Shown piece by piece: positions 11,701-23,540 of a DNA stretch of 64,000 nucleotides (position 1 is the stretch's first letter; each line of letters starts with the position of its first letter). Origin of the DNA: Paragonimus westermani. Its lineage: Eukaryota; Platyhelminthes; Trematoda; Plagiorchiida; Troglotrematidae. The DNA lies in the NCBI GenBank assembly GCA_008508345.1, contig QNGE01000768.1, positions 165,029 through 229,028 of the forward strand, given 5' to 3'. A program made the translations under genes and the position numbers. The notes under the pieces were generated by a model. It had not been told where the DNA came from. It did not search any database and saw nothing but the letters and a program-made list of their open reading frames with translations.

Positions 11701-12580
11701 GGGAAAATCGGCAAGGACTGACGGAGTGGAACTGTGCACGTCTCATCACATGGACCACACAAAATTGGACGATCCACAGTTTCGTCCCACACACGAGTAA
11801 GCATCCGTCTTTTCTGAATCGAGCCGTTTGTCTTAGTCCCTATATACTACCCATGCGCAAGTGTCATAATCTAGGACGACAAGCGAGCCACCAATTTTCA
11901 CGTAGTAATCGTAGTGTTCCAATATTATGCAGTTTTGATCATCCGGATAGTAGTTTCAAAACTTTGAAGAATCACCTAGGTCGGGACTCTCCTACAGCGT
12001 CGTTTCATAAGGTCACTGTTGGGCTGGCGTTATGTGGAAATGTTCTAGGTCCGGCGAGATAGTGTCAAGGTTCCAGGTCGTGTAGTTTGGAAATAGTCTT
12101 CAATAGCGGGCCTGGCTTGGTGGAGCACCCTGGCACGAAACTACATATAGGTTGCAGTGATCATTCCTTGAAGTAGTTCAGGATTTTCCATGTTTATTCT
12201 GGGATGAAAGCGGATTCTCCAGTTTCATGTAACTACATCAGAAAGAACTGTGTAAGTAAGAAAGACCACTTTCTGAACCTTTTGGAAACTTTCCATCTCC
12301 ATTTTCCTCAGAAGTGTTCTGACAATAGGCCAAGATCAATAGTGATACGGTGACCAACTTGTTCACTCAATTATGGCGCAGTAAGAGCAACACGTCATTC
12401 CATGTTGTCCGTATTCACACAAGAAAATTATTCGCGACGAACTCTAAGTCTGGATGCATTTCAAGTTAACCCGAAGCTCGAAAGGTTAGAGATAATATGC
12501 GCTTGTAAGCAACAAGTATGATGCAGTTGACTGTATCGATAAACCCTAGCTGCAAATTTTCGCATTATCCCGGTTACAGC
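8762..12580. other. no recognised gene
   Basis: Short frames only. The longest are 10675-10956 minus (93 codons) and a pair at 11591-11804 minus. None shows a recognisable domain. The 11616-11804 frame has a small Cys cluster (CGPCDETC), but this is weak. Confidence 0.4.
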
Positions 12581-12587
12581 GAAGTGA

Positions 12588-12956
12588 GTGTCCAAAGACC
12601 GTTACGTAGAAACAGATATTTCACGGTTACTCGCAGATTTGCGTGGGGCCAACAACAACCGCGAGGCAGCGGAAGTCATTACTGACAGGCTTGCATTGGC
12701 GTTCTTTGAAAATACCGCTGCAGCTTTACTGCAGGTCCACTGCGGATCCCTTACGGTCAGTAGACTCTGCGTCCTCAACGACGTACACTTTAGTCTTTCT
12801 GCCGTCCTCAACAGACTTGGGAAGTTGAGCTACAACGGAATCCAGGGTTTGAAGCCACACCATCATGCTTGCCTAATAGACTGTTCAGTCACGAGTAATT
12901 TCAAAGTTCTTTCGAGGAAGGTGAACCGTCTGCTGACAGGAAGCAATGTGAAGTGA
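12588..12956 (+). pseudogene. open segment of the LINE ORF upstream of RT motif A
   Basis: A 122-codon frame forming the largest uninterrupted part of the decayed LINE ORF. It includes the segment ADLRGANNNREAAEVITDRL, which corresponds to the linker between endonuclease and RT in CR1-type elements, and LNRLGKLSYNGIQGLKPHHH, where intact relatives have a PGPDGI-type motif. It starts with GTG rather than ATG, so the start is arbitrary. Reading continues in other frames downstream. The minus-strand frames at 12602-13095 are shadows. Confidence 0.6.
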
Positions 12957-14115
12957 AACCGCTCCACATGGATGGCAGGCGTAACATGTCTTTCAACAAC
13001 AGACTTATTCCTCTTCTCCGTTTCTCCCCAGATATGATGAAAAGCTTTGCTGACGATGCCATACGACGACACCTACACACAAACGGAATAATCACCTCTT
13101 AACAACACGCCACCAGTCTAGGCCAACCGTGCGTTACCAACCTGATATCTACTCACAAGAAATGGGATAAACCAGTTGATCCCGGTGACTGAATGAAGAT
13201 TATCATGTTGGATGTCAGGAAGGCCTTCAAGAAAGTAGAACACAACATATTGCTTTCCAAACAGTAGCGGTACGAAGTCAGAGAGAAAGTGCCAGGCTGG
13301 TTGGGAGATTATCTGATTAGATATGCCTCATGTCCGTGTTGATGACATATGCTCAACATTCCGGAACTTCCCACGTGGGGTACCGCGAGGGTTCATTTTA
13401 GGACCACTGCTGTACACTCCGTTAGTCAGTAAGATTCCATTGCTTTCATTTCGAACGTTTTGTTAGATGCGGACGATACTACGCTTCGGCGAGTCATTCG
13501 AGACCCGCACAGATGAACATAAAGCACAATCAAATCTCGACAATCCTTACGTCTGATGTACGTTAAATAAACTACCATTGAAGGAAACAAACTGAAACAT
13601 CCATAACCGTGAAGCGTTGCATTGCTTCAGTAATTTTGGTCTTCGGATAACAGACTAGAAACTGTTGGCTCGCAAGGCTGCTGGCGCAGTTAAGTTCATC
13701 AAGCGTCCGTCAACTCGAAAAAATGTGTTGCCGTTCATTTTACCCCGGTTCAAATTCAACTAGAACTAACTATTCAAGCTTGTTCATTTTATCTCCGTGG
13801 GTATGTCTGGTTGCTTGGAGCACTTCAGCGCAGGGCTACAAAGTGAATGAGAAAAATTAGGTGACATAGTATCCAAAGCAGATATGAAGGTTTGACATTG
13901 TTCACCTTAGAATTTCGACGGACGGGATGAAATATCAAACTTGCCTAGAAAAGTGTGACTGACTCCAAAACACTCTGCTCATCTGTCCAAGTCAGAACAA
14001 AACACGCAGTTGCACGACTACTAGTTTCACTTGGCAGTTTCAGAACTGCCGTCTGCTTTGTGGGCGTTATTCATTTGCACCTTAGACACCAACCTGCTGA
14101 AACAGCATGTTAAGG
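12588..14115 (+). mobile_element. degenerate non-LTR retrotransposon (LINE) reverse transcriptase
   Basis: A heavily frameshifted LINE reverse transcriptase on the plus strand. The first open part (12588-12956) resembles the region just before the RT of CR1/jockey-type elements (VHCGSLTVSRL). Next comes the NGIITS region near 13083, then RT motif A near 13208 (LDVRKAFKKVEHNIL, where active elements have LDFSKAFD). Then follow the LGDYL block near 13300, the motif B region near 13375 (RGVPRGFILGPLLYT) and motif C at 13466-13477 (DADD for the usual YADD). After that the thumb/C-terminal sequence is recognisable to about 13930 and possibly 14100 (residues of QRRATKWMRKI near 13830). Multiple stops and frameshifts mean it cannot be active. 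The clade (CR1/jockey-like) is inferred from motif style. Confidence 0.75.
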
Positions 14116-14174
14116 TCGTGTGAGCACAGAGCTTCAAGGCGATCGTAATCACATACGACAGATATCTCGAAAAA

Positions 14175-14440
14175 ACCTCCGAGATTTTCAGTCCTTTTGC
14201 ACTGTCAACATACTCCCAGTAGGGATGGCAAACAAGATAGTAGTAATTATGTCAATCACTACGCCTGACTCGTTGTTATTTGCATCTTCGTTGGCTGTGT
14301 CCATGGATGCCTGTCTGTCTGAAGGCTCGTAAGTGACTGCGTTAAGCATGTTCGTGTTTGTCCGACGTGAAACACTTCACCCATGCAACCAACCCCTTTC
14401 TCTTTGCATCTATTTATTCATAAACACTGTGCCTATCTTC
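14175..14440. repeat. dispersed repeat of unknown type, copy 1
   Basis: About 265 bp similar in the same orientation to 21175-21440. Shared stretches are ATTTTCAGTCC-TTTGCACTG, GGCAAAC, TGCATCTTC followed by a variant of GTGTCCAATG, CTGTCTGTCTGAAGGC, GTTTGTCCGACG and TTTGCATCTATTTATTCAT. At 21 kb the copy lies upstream of the PLE (in PLE sense), so it may be PLE leader sequence. At 14 kb it directly follows the LINE remnant. Confidence 0.6.
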
Positions 14441-17400
14441 CTTTCTGAAGCAATCGAAGCGGATTTTGTCAGCTGAAGACAACCACGCACAGACTGCTGT
14501 AATGTTCTTTGAGGAGAGTGATAGCAATGCTGGTGGGAATTGCAGAATGTTTGTCCTCTACTTAGCGATTACCTATGAACTAGGGGAATAAAGGGGTGCA
14601 TTGGGTTGGAGGTTGGTTCACATAGTCATGTGGGTCAAGTGGGACACCTCATTGTTTCTGGCATCCTCTACGATAAAAAGGTTGATAAAAGGTTTGCGTC
14701 GAAATTGGAGTGCAGTACGAGTATTCATTGAAGAGCAAACAATCCGACATTGTGATCAAACTGCATTCACAGATGTCGTGTGTATTAGAACTGGATTGAA
14801 ATTATTGTGGCAAAGTCAAGCCAATCCTTCTATCGCACAGTATCGGTCATCCGGCTGGCCCCCTTTTCTGCGTTTGTTCTAAATGCGTCAGGTGTCACTC
14901 GCATGTTTATGTTTCGTTCATAGACTCGTTTGAACGGTTCAAGTTATGATTACCTGCGCTAACTGTTTGACTCAAAAACATCTACTTCGTGCGTGAAGTT
15001 CACGTGACAGCTGCATACATGTGAATTAGTTAGCCATCATGCCAAGAAGTTCAGAAATGTCACTAATTCTACAACTCTGTTCTACTAAGGGCGAACGGGA
15101 AAACACATGTCAGAATGCTTTTGCGGTAAACTTTCGACTGATACGCTCTGGAAATTTCAGGTTGCTAGGCGAGCAATTCACCCGACTGTATTTTTAAGAA
15201 GTACTTGCAAACGAACAAATACCAGCAAACCTTTGGAAGAAACAGTGGACGCCATAGAAACGTATTTCTTACATTCAACCATGTTGATCACGCCATGTCT
15301 ATGCAGAGCACAGAGAATATATGCATCTGAACAACCGTTCAATGGCGACAAGTCAAAATTGGCTTGTTTTGTTGAACTTTCCATCCAACCGTATTTCATT
15401 TGTTACAAAAATAGTCATACATACTGTCGACTTCATCGTGTTCCAAATCGCCGGCTTTCCACAAACATTTCTCTCTATGTAATATTTTGCAACAGTATCT
15501 CCATTTAATTCGTTTTCATGTTGAGAGAGAATTTCTAGATATGTCATATACTAGGTTAAATCAGTTGTTTACTTGCCTTTTTGAGCATAAACATGATTTC
15601 CAGTGAAAACCACTCAAAACTGCGAAGTTATTAAAATCCTATTCAACACTTCTAGGAAATCACGGGCTTGACGAAGATGATCCGACTCTGGTTGCCACAA
15701 CAAGTGGATTTTCGTAAGAAAGATTAATGATATGCAGAATTAATTGAGGCACTACTCATAATCGTCAGACGAACACTGATTATATGTTTACGCAAGGTAG
15801 TCCTCTAAAATTTGTTCAGTCACCTATACCAACAAAATTAGCGAACGAAAATTTGCCCCACCTGTGTGTGAAAACACTCATGCCTAATGTTGGGGTGAGC
15901 ACAAATGTACAAACTTGGGCACGTTTTAACGCGCACATCATGCGTCTTTGCCAATATTTTAGTTCAGACGCTTGTTGCTGCTGCCTGTTGTGAACAGTAA
16001 CTAAGCTACATTCCTTGAAAAAACTTGAGGTGTTAGGACTAGTCCAACGTTTTTACAGCCTTCTTGAATTGACAGTGCAACAATTGCGTTTTTGCGTAAC
16101 AGCAGTGTTCTTTTTTGGATGGCACGAGGTGTGAGCATTCTGAGTCAAAGTAAATTCAGCGCAATCAAGATAAGTAGGGTCCATATCTGCGCAGAAAGCG
16201 GACATGTCACTAAACAGACATTTTGCTGGGTGCTATCAATCGTAAAGTTAAACCTTGCGGATTGTATACGACGGGCATATAGTGGCAAACAAGAGTTGGA
16301 GATGGTTACATTTATATCAACTATTGTTAGCAACACCACAGAAGTCGCATGGGTTGTTCCGACCACTTTTGCACACCCATCGTCGACTGGTCAGTTGTGT
16401 TAATCATAGCTCCACTGAGATTGAAAAAAGGTAAAAATTGAAATTGTCGAATTAATCAGGCAGTTGAACGCGAATGTAACATTATCTCTGACCGAAACCA
16501 TGGTATAGGTATTGCAATTGACCATCACAATACTTCAGTTTCATGCACACTAAATATACCAGACTGAGATTTCAAAATGCTGTTCACAAATAGATAGACA
16601 ACTTGGTTAAGATTGATCAAACCGTTCTGACACTAGTTACTTTCCGCTTACCATTTATTAACCGATAACATTACCGGAAGCGCACTGAATGGGAGGTATG
16701 TTGCGGGAAATTTGTTCTTACAAACGTCAGTTACACTTGTTTGCAGCCGTCCTAACTTTATTCACCAGAAAATTTGCTTATCTCCTCTAAAGAAAGGAAG
16801 CGACAGTTTGGCTGCCTTACATGCATTCGTTACTGGACTTCAAGATGACACACGACAACACTCTGTTCATTGTGAAGCAACACGGGGTGGGAAGTACATT
16901 TATTCTATTGGTTTGTCCCGAAGACAAAAACTTTGTTTGATCAAGACCCGGTTTCAATGATCGTGGAGTAATTGCGCTCTTGAAAGGTTTCAGACACGCA
17001 TAGAGACATAGCAAAAAGCGTCACCCTCAAAAGTTTATCTTGACCCACTCACAGAAACTCGCAATCTGGTGAACAGTGAAAGACAGCCGGTTTAGGCGGC
17101 TCCATAAAGCATGTTTTCCCCCATTTCAGTTTGAACAGTATCTCCTGGGAAATGCTGTCAATCACAATTTGAAATTTGAAGCATCTTGGAGTTGCCACTG
17201 AGAAAATACACTGGGTTCACATTGTCAATTGACCAGTTCAGCGTGTTCTCTCAGACACTATGTAAATGTTCTTCACCATCCAGTTCCTCTGCGGTTTTAG
17301 TGGCCACTACTGAGCATAGTTTCATCTGAACAGTGTTCCGCAATATCATTGATATGCTGTGACTTCATGCCCGTTCTATTCTTTATTTGCCTCGATGAAA

Positions 17401-18945
17401 TTTTTACGCTTGACAATGATGGTATGCCAATTGTCAGTGTTTCGTAGCAAATGTCTTCTTACTGGTGCTGTGAACCAACTGATTCAGGAGAACTATGCGG
17501 CAAAAACTGTCACACCTATTGGATAATTCATACCAAACCGAGTTCAGGCATTGGAAGCATATTCCCCATTTCGCTAGCTACTAGCTACGTTGAAGTTTTA
17601 AAACAACGCAACTTAGCTTTCAAATGGTTGACCAAAACATGTATATTCGAACGCATCAGCAGTAGAATTTCCAGAGGGACACATGTTGGTGTGGGCATGT
17701 GAGGAGCGCGGTTTGCCAACTAATTGCAAGTAATACCGTTCTGAGTATAGTATTCTGATCTTGAATTTGCCACCACGATTTTGGTAACATTGCTGTCTAA
17801 GCCATTCAAGCTTATGGATGCACGCGTTAATTACTCGACAGCACTTCAAAGTGCAATTGGGTAGCATTTTGTCATGTTACTTGTGTATTAAGTCTTAAAA
17901 AATAGAATGAACACCTCAAAATTATCCACAGCGTGGAATTTCGTTCAGTTAACAATTGGCTACATTCAAGAAGACGGTTACCTTCTCCTCTCCAGACGAT
18001 TGAGTAATCAGAGCATTGGTCCTATGTAAACATGCCTGAGGCTTGTAGTAATGAACTGTTGACGATGAAGTAACTTTTTCGGAAAGGTGCAGTCGAAAAA
18101 TAAAGCGTATTGGACAATCTGAAAAAGTATTCTGCGCCTCCAATGTTCACAGCATTGTACCAACAGCGTATTCATTTAATAGGACTATGATATACTATGC
18201 ACTGAAATACACATGTAGGCTGGAATCTAACCCATCGAGTTTTCCAGCCCGAATCAAAACAGTAACGATTTCCGTGTACATGTGTATTTGTCTCGTAATT
18301 AAAATGAGCTACCACAAAATGCGGGAAAGCCGTAGGATATTACACATAGATCAATATTCATTTCGCCGCCGGATTCACATGGATAAAAAGTGGAAAACTT
18401 CGTTTACTAATCTCGTTTTATCATCACTCAACTGGAAGGTTACTTTTCTGCTGCCGAGTCATTTTCATTTGACTGGGTGCAAATTACTTCCGTACGGTGT
18501 GCGTCACATGATTTAGATAACTGTTAGAGAGAGTGCAGAACGTCTATTCGGAATCATGCCGTAGATACCAACTGCTACAGATATGCGTAAGAAGGCGTTG
18601 GCAATTCTGTCAGCAATAACTCATTAGTGATTGTGTAGATTGACTTCTGCCAAAGAATTTGACAGTGCAAGCAGAACGAATGGTGTCGTAATACGGATAT
18701 TCGGCTAGCTGCGAGGCGGATACATGACAAACAAAGAAATTAATGATTTGCCATCCAGTTATGAAGATTGACTAGTGAAAAATAACGCAAAGCGGAGACA
18801 TTTTGGAACAGATCACTACCTTTTAAAAGTTGCCTGAAGAACGTTGGCAATAAGAAACAGTCTTGGAAACGCGTTATTCTGGTTTGTTTGGTTCGAACTA
18901 GAACACTTATTGAAGTTGAGATCGACAGAATAGCTAACAGGACTT
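14441..18945. other. no recognised gene
   Basis: Several frames of 60-133 codons (largest 15107-15508 plus and 18187-18516 plus) without signal peptide, repeat structure or known motif. Nothing else is supported. Confidence 0.4.
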
Positions 18946-19048
18946 GTTTTCTGTGTTTGGTGATCAGGTTAATTACATCATAAGTATGAAAACAGTGACC
19001 AGGGTGCGTCAGAAGAATGGTCAGTATGGGTTATCAACGGCGTGTTTG

Positions 19049-19426
19049 TTATCGGCTACGCAGTCGCCGTTCCAAATCGTGGGCTTGAGTGATTGTGGGC
19101 AAGGGGAGGTTAAGTGTCCGCACAAACGTTATCTGAGCACAGGTGTTGCGGTTACGCAATCGCATACTAATGGCCTGGACAACGGTCAACATTCGGAATA
19201 TCACCGTTTTCGATCGATTCCTTGGCACACGATTGGTAGATTGAAGAGCATCTTTCTCATCGACGGATTGACTAGGGTCGGTCAAATGTGCAACAGTCGC
19301 ACTTAAAACGGTTTGAGCCACACCACTGTCCAACCACCCAGGAAGATCTTCACGTACTGTATTGGACAATCGCCTTCTAGTACGACCAATACAGAATGCT
19401 GGACACGAACAAACAAACGAGTACAA
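19049..19426 (-). pseudogene. PLE GIY-YIG endonuclease, subfamily 2
   Basis: A 125-codon frame with YSFVCSCPAFCIGRTRRRLS at residues 2-21. This matches the PLE pattern of a Cys-rich strand followed by a YIG-type motif (here CIG) and a basic helix with Arg residues. It then continues through VREDLPGWLDSG, an AHLTD segment and RVPRNRSKTVIFRMLTVVQA, where the catalytic Glu of the family appears to be Gln in VVQAI. The domain normally cleaves target DNA to supply the primer for reverse transcription. It sits just downstream of the RT part of the same element. Confidence 0.75.
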
Positions 19427-19860
19427 TTAACAACTGGTTGTAAAACATGGAAGTTCGTCTGAGTTGTGACATGATAACGGGTGTTGAACGGAAACCCACG
19501 CACAATTGATCGACAAGGTAGTTTGCTTCCACTGACTTTCTGAGCTTTCTTAGATAACTTCGGCCATGGGATCTTCATTGGAAGGAAGACTAGTGAACGC
19601 GAGTTCCTTATTCACGGAGGGTGGCCTAAGTTTCATCTATACCGCTTGCATCGCCCTCTGGACGAAACGCATTGCGTAGTCATTCTGCATGAACACTTCT
19701 TGTAGAAATTCTAGCTCAGCGTGTAGAGTGCCACGAGTGCAGATGTTCAACACCTTACCCATCAGACATCGCATGGGGTCTCGCTTTTGATGTAGCGGGA
19801 ATCAGCTGTCAGAGTCCAAGTCTATTTTCCGTACACACTTTGTCGGAGTGAACCATCTCC

Positions 19861-20310
19861 TCATCTTACTATGCCAACGCTCAAAACATCCATTCCACCA
19901 ATGGTATCTGAATCCTTGGTGAATTTAATACTGCTATGAGCGGATTTAAAAGCTGCCACAACTCTGTTCATGTTGATATTCTCGTTGATGTAAAAAATAT
20001 CATCAACATAACGTTTGTGAAATAGAAATTGTTCACTGATCGCACCCAATTGGTTAGTCTCCAGTTTACTCACGAAAACGTCAGCTAATAGAGGACCTAG
20101 AGGTGACCCTATTGTGAGTTCATCTTTCTGCCAGTAGATCACACTGTTGAATAAACCGAACGTTACTTGTACAAAGCACCGGCGTTTCCCTCGTTCAACT
20201 TTCGGGATGCTCACATGTTTGTTGCTACACTCTATGCAATTGCTTAAATAATCAGTTGCCTCTTGTAGAGGTACGTTCGTAAAATGTGGGGCGACATCAA
20301 ATGAGAACAT
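19861..20310 (-). pseudogene. PLE reverse transcriptase core (motifs A to C)
   Basis: A 149-codon frame with the reverse-transcriptase core of Penelope-like elements: motif A FDVAPHFTNVP at residues 4-14, motif B IGSPLGPLLADVFVSKLE at residues 67-84, and the catalytic YVDD box at residues 101-104. These motifs are PLE-specific in form (GSPLGPLLADVF). The aspartates in motifs A and C are present, so the fragment itself looks intact. The flanking parts are frameshifted: the thumb residues WTWT near 19815 are followed by stops. The ATG is the first in the frame and need not be a true start. Confidence 0.88.
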
Positions 20311-20704
20311 TGTTTGTTTAGGTTCAGGTATTGAATTACGTCAGTGAAATGAAACGTGTCCTGGAAACCCGATGGACTCGAGCAGACCAGCAAGCCATTT
20401 GGCCAGTGTGTGACGTGGTGAGTTGTACATATCTAAAATGGGTTTCAAAGGCAAACCTGTTTTGTGCACTTCTTGGTGGACCGTATAACCTAGGAATCAT
20501 TGTTCCGGTAGGACAGATGCGCTCGAAATCGGCCGAATGATTTACCCCCTTCTGTTTTATTCCACGCTACGTTTTAGATATTGCCTTTTCTATAGCTGGT
20601 ATTCTGTCTTTCTCCGTACTCACTCTCATGAATTTTGAACCAGAAGCCGGTATATCATTCATCTTGGCAACGTAACCAATCCTGTTCATTAGAACGACTC
20701 CTGT

Positions 20705-21058
20705 TTATTTATCCGACCTGCACAGCTTTATGTAGACCGTTCTTCGTAAACACTTCAATGCATCTAAATGCTGCTTTGTCAAGAGCTGTTTTACTTGCGG
20801 CAGGTAGTTAAGATACTGATAGCGCGATCGCACTAACGCTGATTTCAGTCTTTCTTCGTTTAACAATGACGACAGAATTAGGGCAACCAGAAAATCATAA
20901 AAATTTTCAAATTGAACTTCTAAATCAAGGTAGCTGTTCTTACCATGTAGACAACAAAAATTAGGTCCTAGTGACAGTGTCTCAAGCAAAATTCTGTTAA
21001 AATTGGACGAGAAGTTATGAGCATGCCGGCTCGCTGTTAGGATGATGACTAAGTACAA
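20705..21058 (-). pseudogene. PLE N-terminal region
   Basis: A 117-codon frame matching the segment before the RT in flatworm-type PLEs: LSLGPNFCCLHGKN near residue 28, LEVQFENFYDFLVA, NEERLKSALVRSRYQYL, then KQLLTKQHLDALKCLRRT and a K-x-C-R-S-D-K end where relatives have RPDKG. It is followed after frame breaks by the RT core of the same element. The first residues lie inside a direct repeat (21029-21180), so the annotated ATG may not be the native start. Confidence 0.7.
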
Positions 21059-21180
21059 CGGCTGTTGAACTGATACGATTACGTTTCAACATTCCCCCAG
21101 TAATGTGTCAGATACTGACTGTTGTAGTTGCGTTGAGTCAGAAAAGCAATTCTTGTTCTGGTCTAGGTAAGCTCCACATA
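21029..21180. repeat. direct repeat unit 1 upstream of PLE
   Basis: About 152 bp (from CGCTCGCTGTTAG-like sequence to TTCTTGTTCTGGTCTAGGT) repeated at 21569-21720, exactly 540 bp further on. The unit spans the start of the PLE N-terminal frame. Confidence 0.75.
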
Positions 21181-21440
21181 TTTTCAGTCCCTTTGCACTG
21201 CCAAAATACGTCCGAAACTAGTGGCAAACGTTATGACAAGAAGTATTCAAATCCCCATGACCGGCCTGTTATGTGCATCTTCTTCCACGGTGTCCAATGA
21301 CTGACTGTCTGTTTGAAGGCCATGTAGGCAAGCGTCCTTGTTGATTGTGGTTGTGATTGTCCGACGCAACCAACTTGACCCTTGGAACATGCTACTTTCT
21401 GTTTGCATTTGTTTACTCATGAACACCGTGTTCGACGCCA
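21175..21440. repeat. dispersed repeat of unknown type, copy 2
   Basis: Partner of 14175-14440. Here it fills the space between the two 152-bp direct repeats, suggesting it is PLE leader sequence. Confidence 0.55.
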
Positions 21441-21568
21441 TCGCAGCGGCCCGCATCAAATCAAGTGCGTCCGTGGCAAAATTCGTCGATCTATAACAAA
21501 GAGAAGCGAATCGGTAAAATGATGAAGAATATTCTGTCTAATTCAAGAAGGGAAAGTATTGAACACAC

Positions 21569-21720
21569 CCGCTCGCTGTTAGCATGACGACTGAGTCCAA
21601 CGGCTGTTGGCTTGATGTGATCACGTCAAAAGATTGTCCAGTAATGTATCGAATACCAGCTGTTGCCGGTGCATTGAGTCAGAAAATGAATTCTTGTTCT
21701 GGTCTCGGTGAGCTACACTT
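21569..21720. repeat. direct repeat unit 2 upstream of PLE
   Basis: Second copy of the 152-bp unit (CGCTCGCTGTTAGCATGACG ... TTCTTGTTCTGGTCTCGGT). Weaker similarity extends to lower coordinates as far as about 21480 (ATTCTGTCTAATT), as if it were the start of another, truncated PLE copy in the same orientation. Confidence 0.7.
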
Positions 21721-21722
21721 AT

Positions 21723-22980
21723 TACCTCAGATACCTCTGAGATTTTTCTAACTAAGATCAGTTTACTGTGTTGTATTTACCCGGGTGAGCAGACACACAG
21801 TCTTGTGTGCTACTCTGTCAGTTTGTTGGCCTATAATTTGATTTCCATGTGAACACCGTTACAAACTAAACGTATTCGAGCAACGTGTAGGCAAAAGGAG
21901 AACTCCGGAACCAAGAAAGGGTGGGACCGAATTTCCTACTGTAATGTTGGATAAGCAAAGAAATGTGCAAAGTTGGTCACAACAAACCTAAAATGTGACT
22001 GCCAATATCAGCAGTGAAATTATGCCATAATTAATCAGATCAACTGTTTCCAAAGTGATTAAATATTAGAGATTCAATGTGTAAAACCATCGAAAAATCT
22101 CTTTGACTAACCAAACAACAAAAATAGTCGCCTCCTGTGAAGCATGTTAAACAGAAATAAATAGCTCATACAAAGAACTCTACTGGTTTGCAAATTGACG
22201 GGCAATTTTATACCAAGGGGCCAAGTACAAAATTTGGCTTTGAGAAACATCTAGGAAGAATCTTCCGGAACATTCCAGAACTACATGATGCACATACCGT
22301 GATAAGTTTTACAATAAACTTACATCGGAACGGTGTCACCTTACGCATTTCGTCATGCAGGGCCTAGAAATGATAGTGTTTGGAAAAATTGGCTTGTATA
22401 TAACCCGCGTTTTCAAGTGAAAACTTTCCGTCAGCTTTTTAATCTAACATACTTAGACAACCTGGACTTGGTAGCTCTTTCCAGCGTGGGAAGTACTTCC
22501 AATTTATCATTTACTTATGCAAAGAAAGGGTGATGACACTAAGAACTAAACTTGGTTGTGTTAACTGCTTTCTCGGGAATCAACCACAACCAGCTGTTCC
22601 AGTTTGAGTTCGTAAATATTCATCGACATCCGAATACAATGCCATGAATGTCGTCAGGTTGTTGAGGAGCATCCTTATTTGCAATAGACCGATGGCTCAA
22701 AGTGAGACAGTATGCAGTTCCCATTTGGTGTTTCAGCTTCAAATTTTGGCCGGATGTGCTACGCGCTTGCAAACTCTACAACATTACATTCGGTGTGCAT
22801 AACGAAAAACCAGTAATTTGCATTATAAGTCACGAGAATAATACCTCCAGCGCCTGAACTATGCGGTACAAGCAACCGCCTGACGTTTCCCAGTGAAGCC
22901 ATCAACGAAACCCAGCATCACTACCTCCAAGTTCTTTAAGAACCCTCATTAACTGCGCAAAGCTAGTTGATTATTTACAT
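21723..22980. other. no recognised gene
   Basis: Short frames only (22333-22533 plus, 66 codons, no known motif). Confidence 0.45.
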
Positions 22981-22984
22981 GGTT

Positions 22985-23540
22985 TCGAATAATCCCTCAG
23001 TGCATACACACTAGTTGGAGCCTGACTATCACTTGTAGTCATGCGTACCAGCTTAAACTTTCAATTCTACGTCAAAATATATTCGCTCTTGAATAAAGAA
23101 TTATTGGGATGGGAGAGATGTGCTGTGGGCACATTTCTAAACGGAACCACAAAATCATTTAATCTGGGGACGTTTTGTGTCCAACTCAAGTGAAGCATAG
23201 AGTGTAAAACTGGATGGTACTAAGGTTGTATTTAGCAGGAGAATACCACGTGGAATGATTGTCGGCTTGTGGAGTTTAAAGCCACACAGTTTTGAGAATG
23301 TACGAAAGTGACGAGGGTCGGTCGTACACAACAACACTACGGTTGTCAGTCATTTCTTTCACCGTGAAAGCCCTGAGCACATTACGCTTGCCACGAGTAG
23401 AAATTTTGGACAACCGTTGGTTTTTCTTCAGACACCGGTAAGCGATTGCTACGCTTTTCCCAAGTGACAAACTCATGAAGGTGTATCGCTTGATGGAGGT
23501 AATCGGTGTATTCAACTGAATCAGGTTCCTGAACATGAGT
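22985..23540 (-). repeat. unknown dispersed repeat, copy 1 (minus)
   Basis: The minus strand here aligns over roughly 500 bp with the plus strand of 57855-58395. Shared blocks include CGTAATGTGCTCAG, CTTCAC-(A/G)-(A/G)TGAA, ACTTGTGTGGCTT/ACTGTGTGGCTT, GAATACAACCT/AAATACAACCT, TTCACTTGA and TGTGGTTCCG. Both copies keep partial open frames with a common peptide pattern (A-F-T-V/M-K-E ... Y/H-D-R-P; frame 23276-23536 here). The family is not one I recognise. It has no visible RT, transposase or terminal repeat, so it may be an internal piece of a larger element or a gene duplicate. Confidence 0.65.

Larger units (their letters stand above)
18950..21722 (-). mobile_element. decayed, nearly full-length Penelope-like retroelement
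   Basis: On the minus strand the order is that of a PLE: an N-terminal region (21058-20705), a reverse transcriptase (20310-19861), a frameshifted RT thumb/linker (19860-19430) and a GIY-YIG endonuclease (19426-19049). The parts are separated by stops and frame changes. The upstream side carries direct repeats offset by 540 bp (21029-21180 and 21569-21720). PLEs often have such tandem or pseudo-LTR arrangements. The 3' tail lacks the GTGTCCGTCTTCTTAC motif of the 6-kb and 61-kb copies, so it is a different subfamily. The element is inactive. Confidence 0.85.

Noticed and set aside
12602..13095. Minus-strand frames opposite the LINE
   Set aside because: The plus strand carries the recognisable RT motifs; the minus frames are antisense shadows.
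20331..20540. Plus-strand 69-codon frame
   Set aside because: Shadow of the minus-strand PLE between its N-terminal region and the RT.
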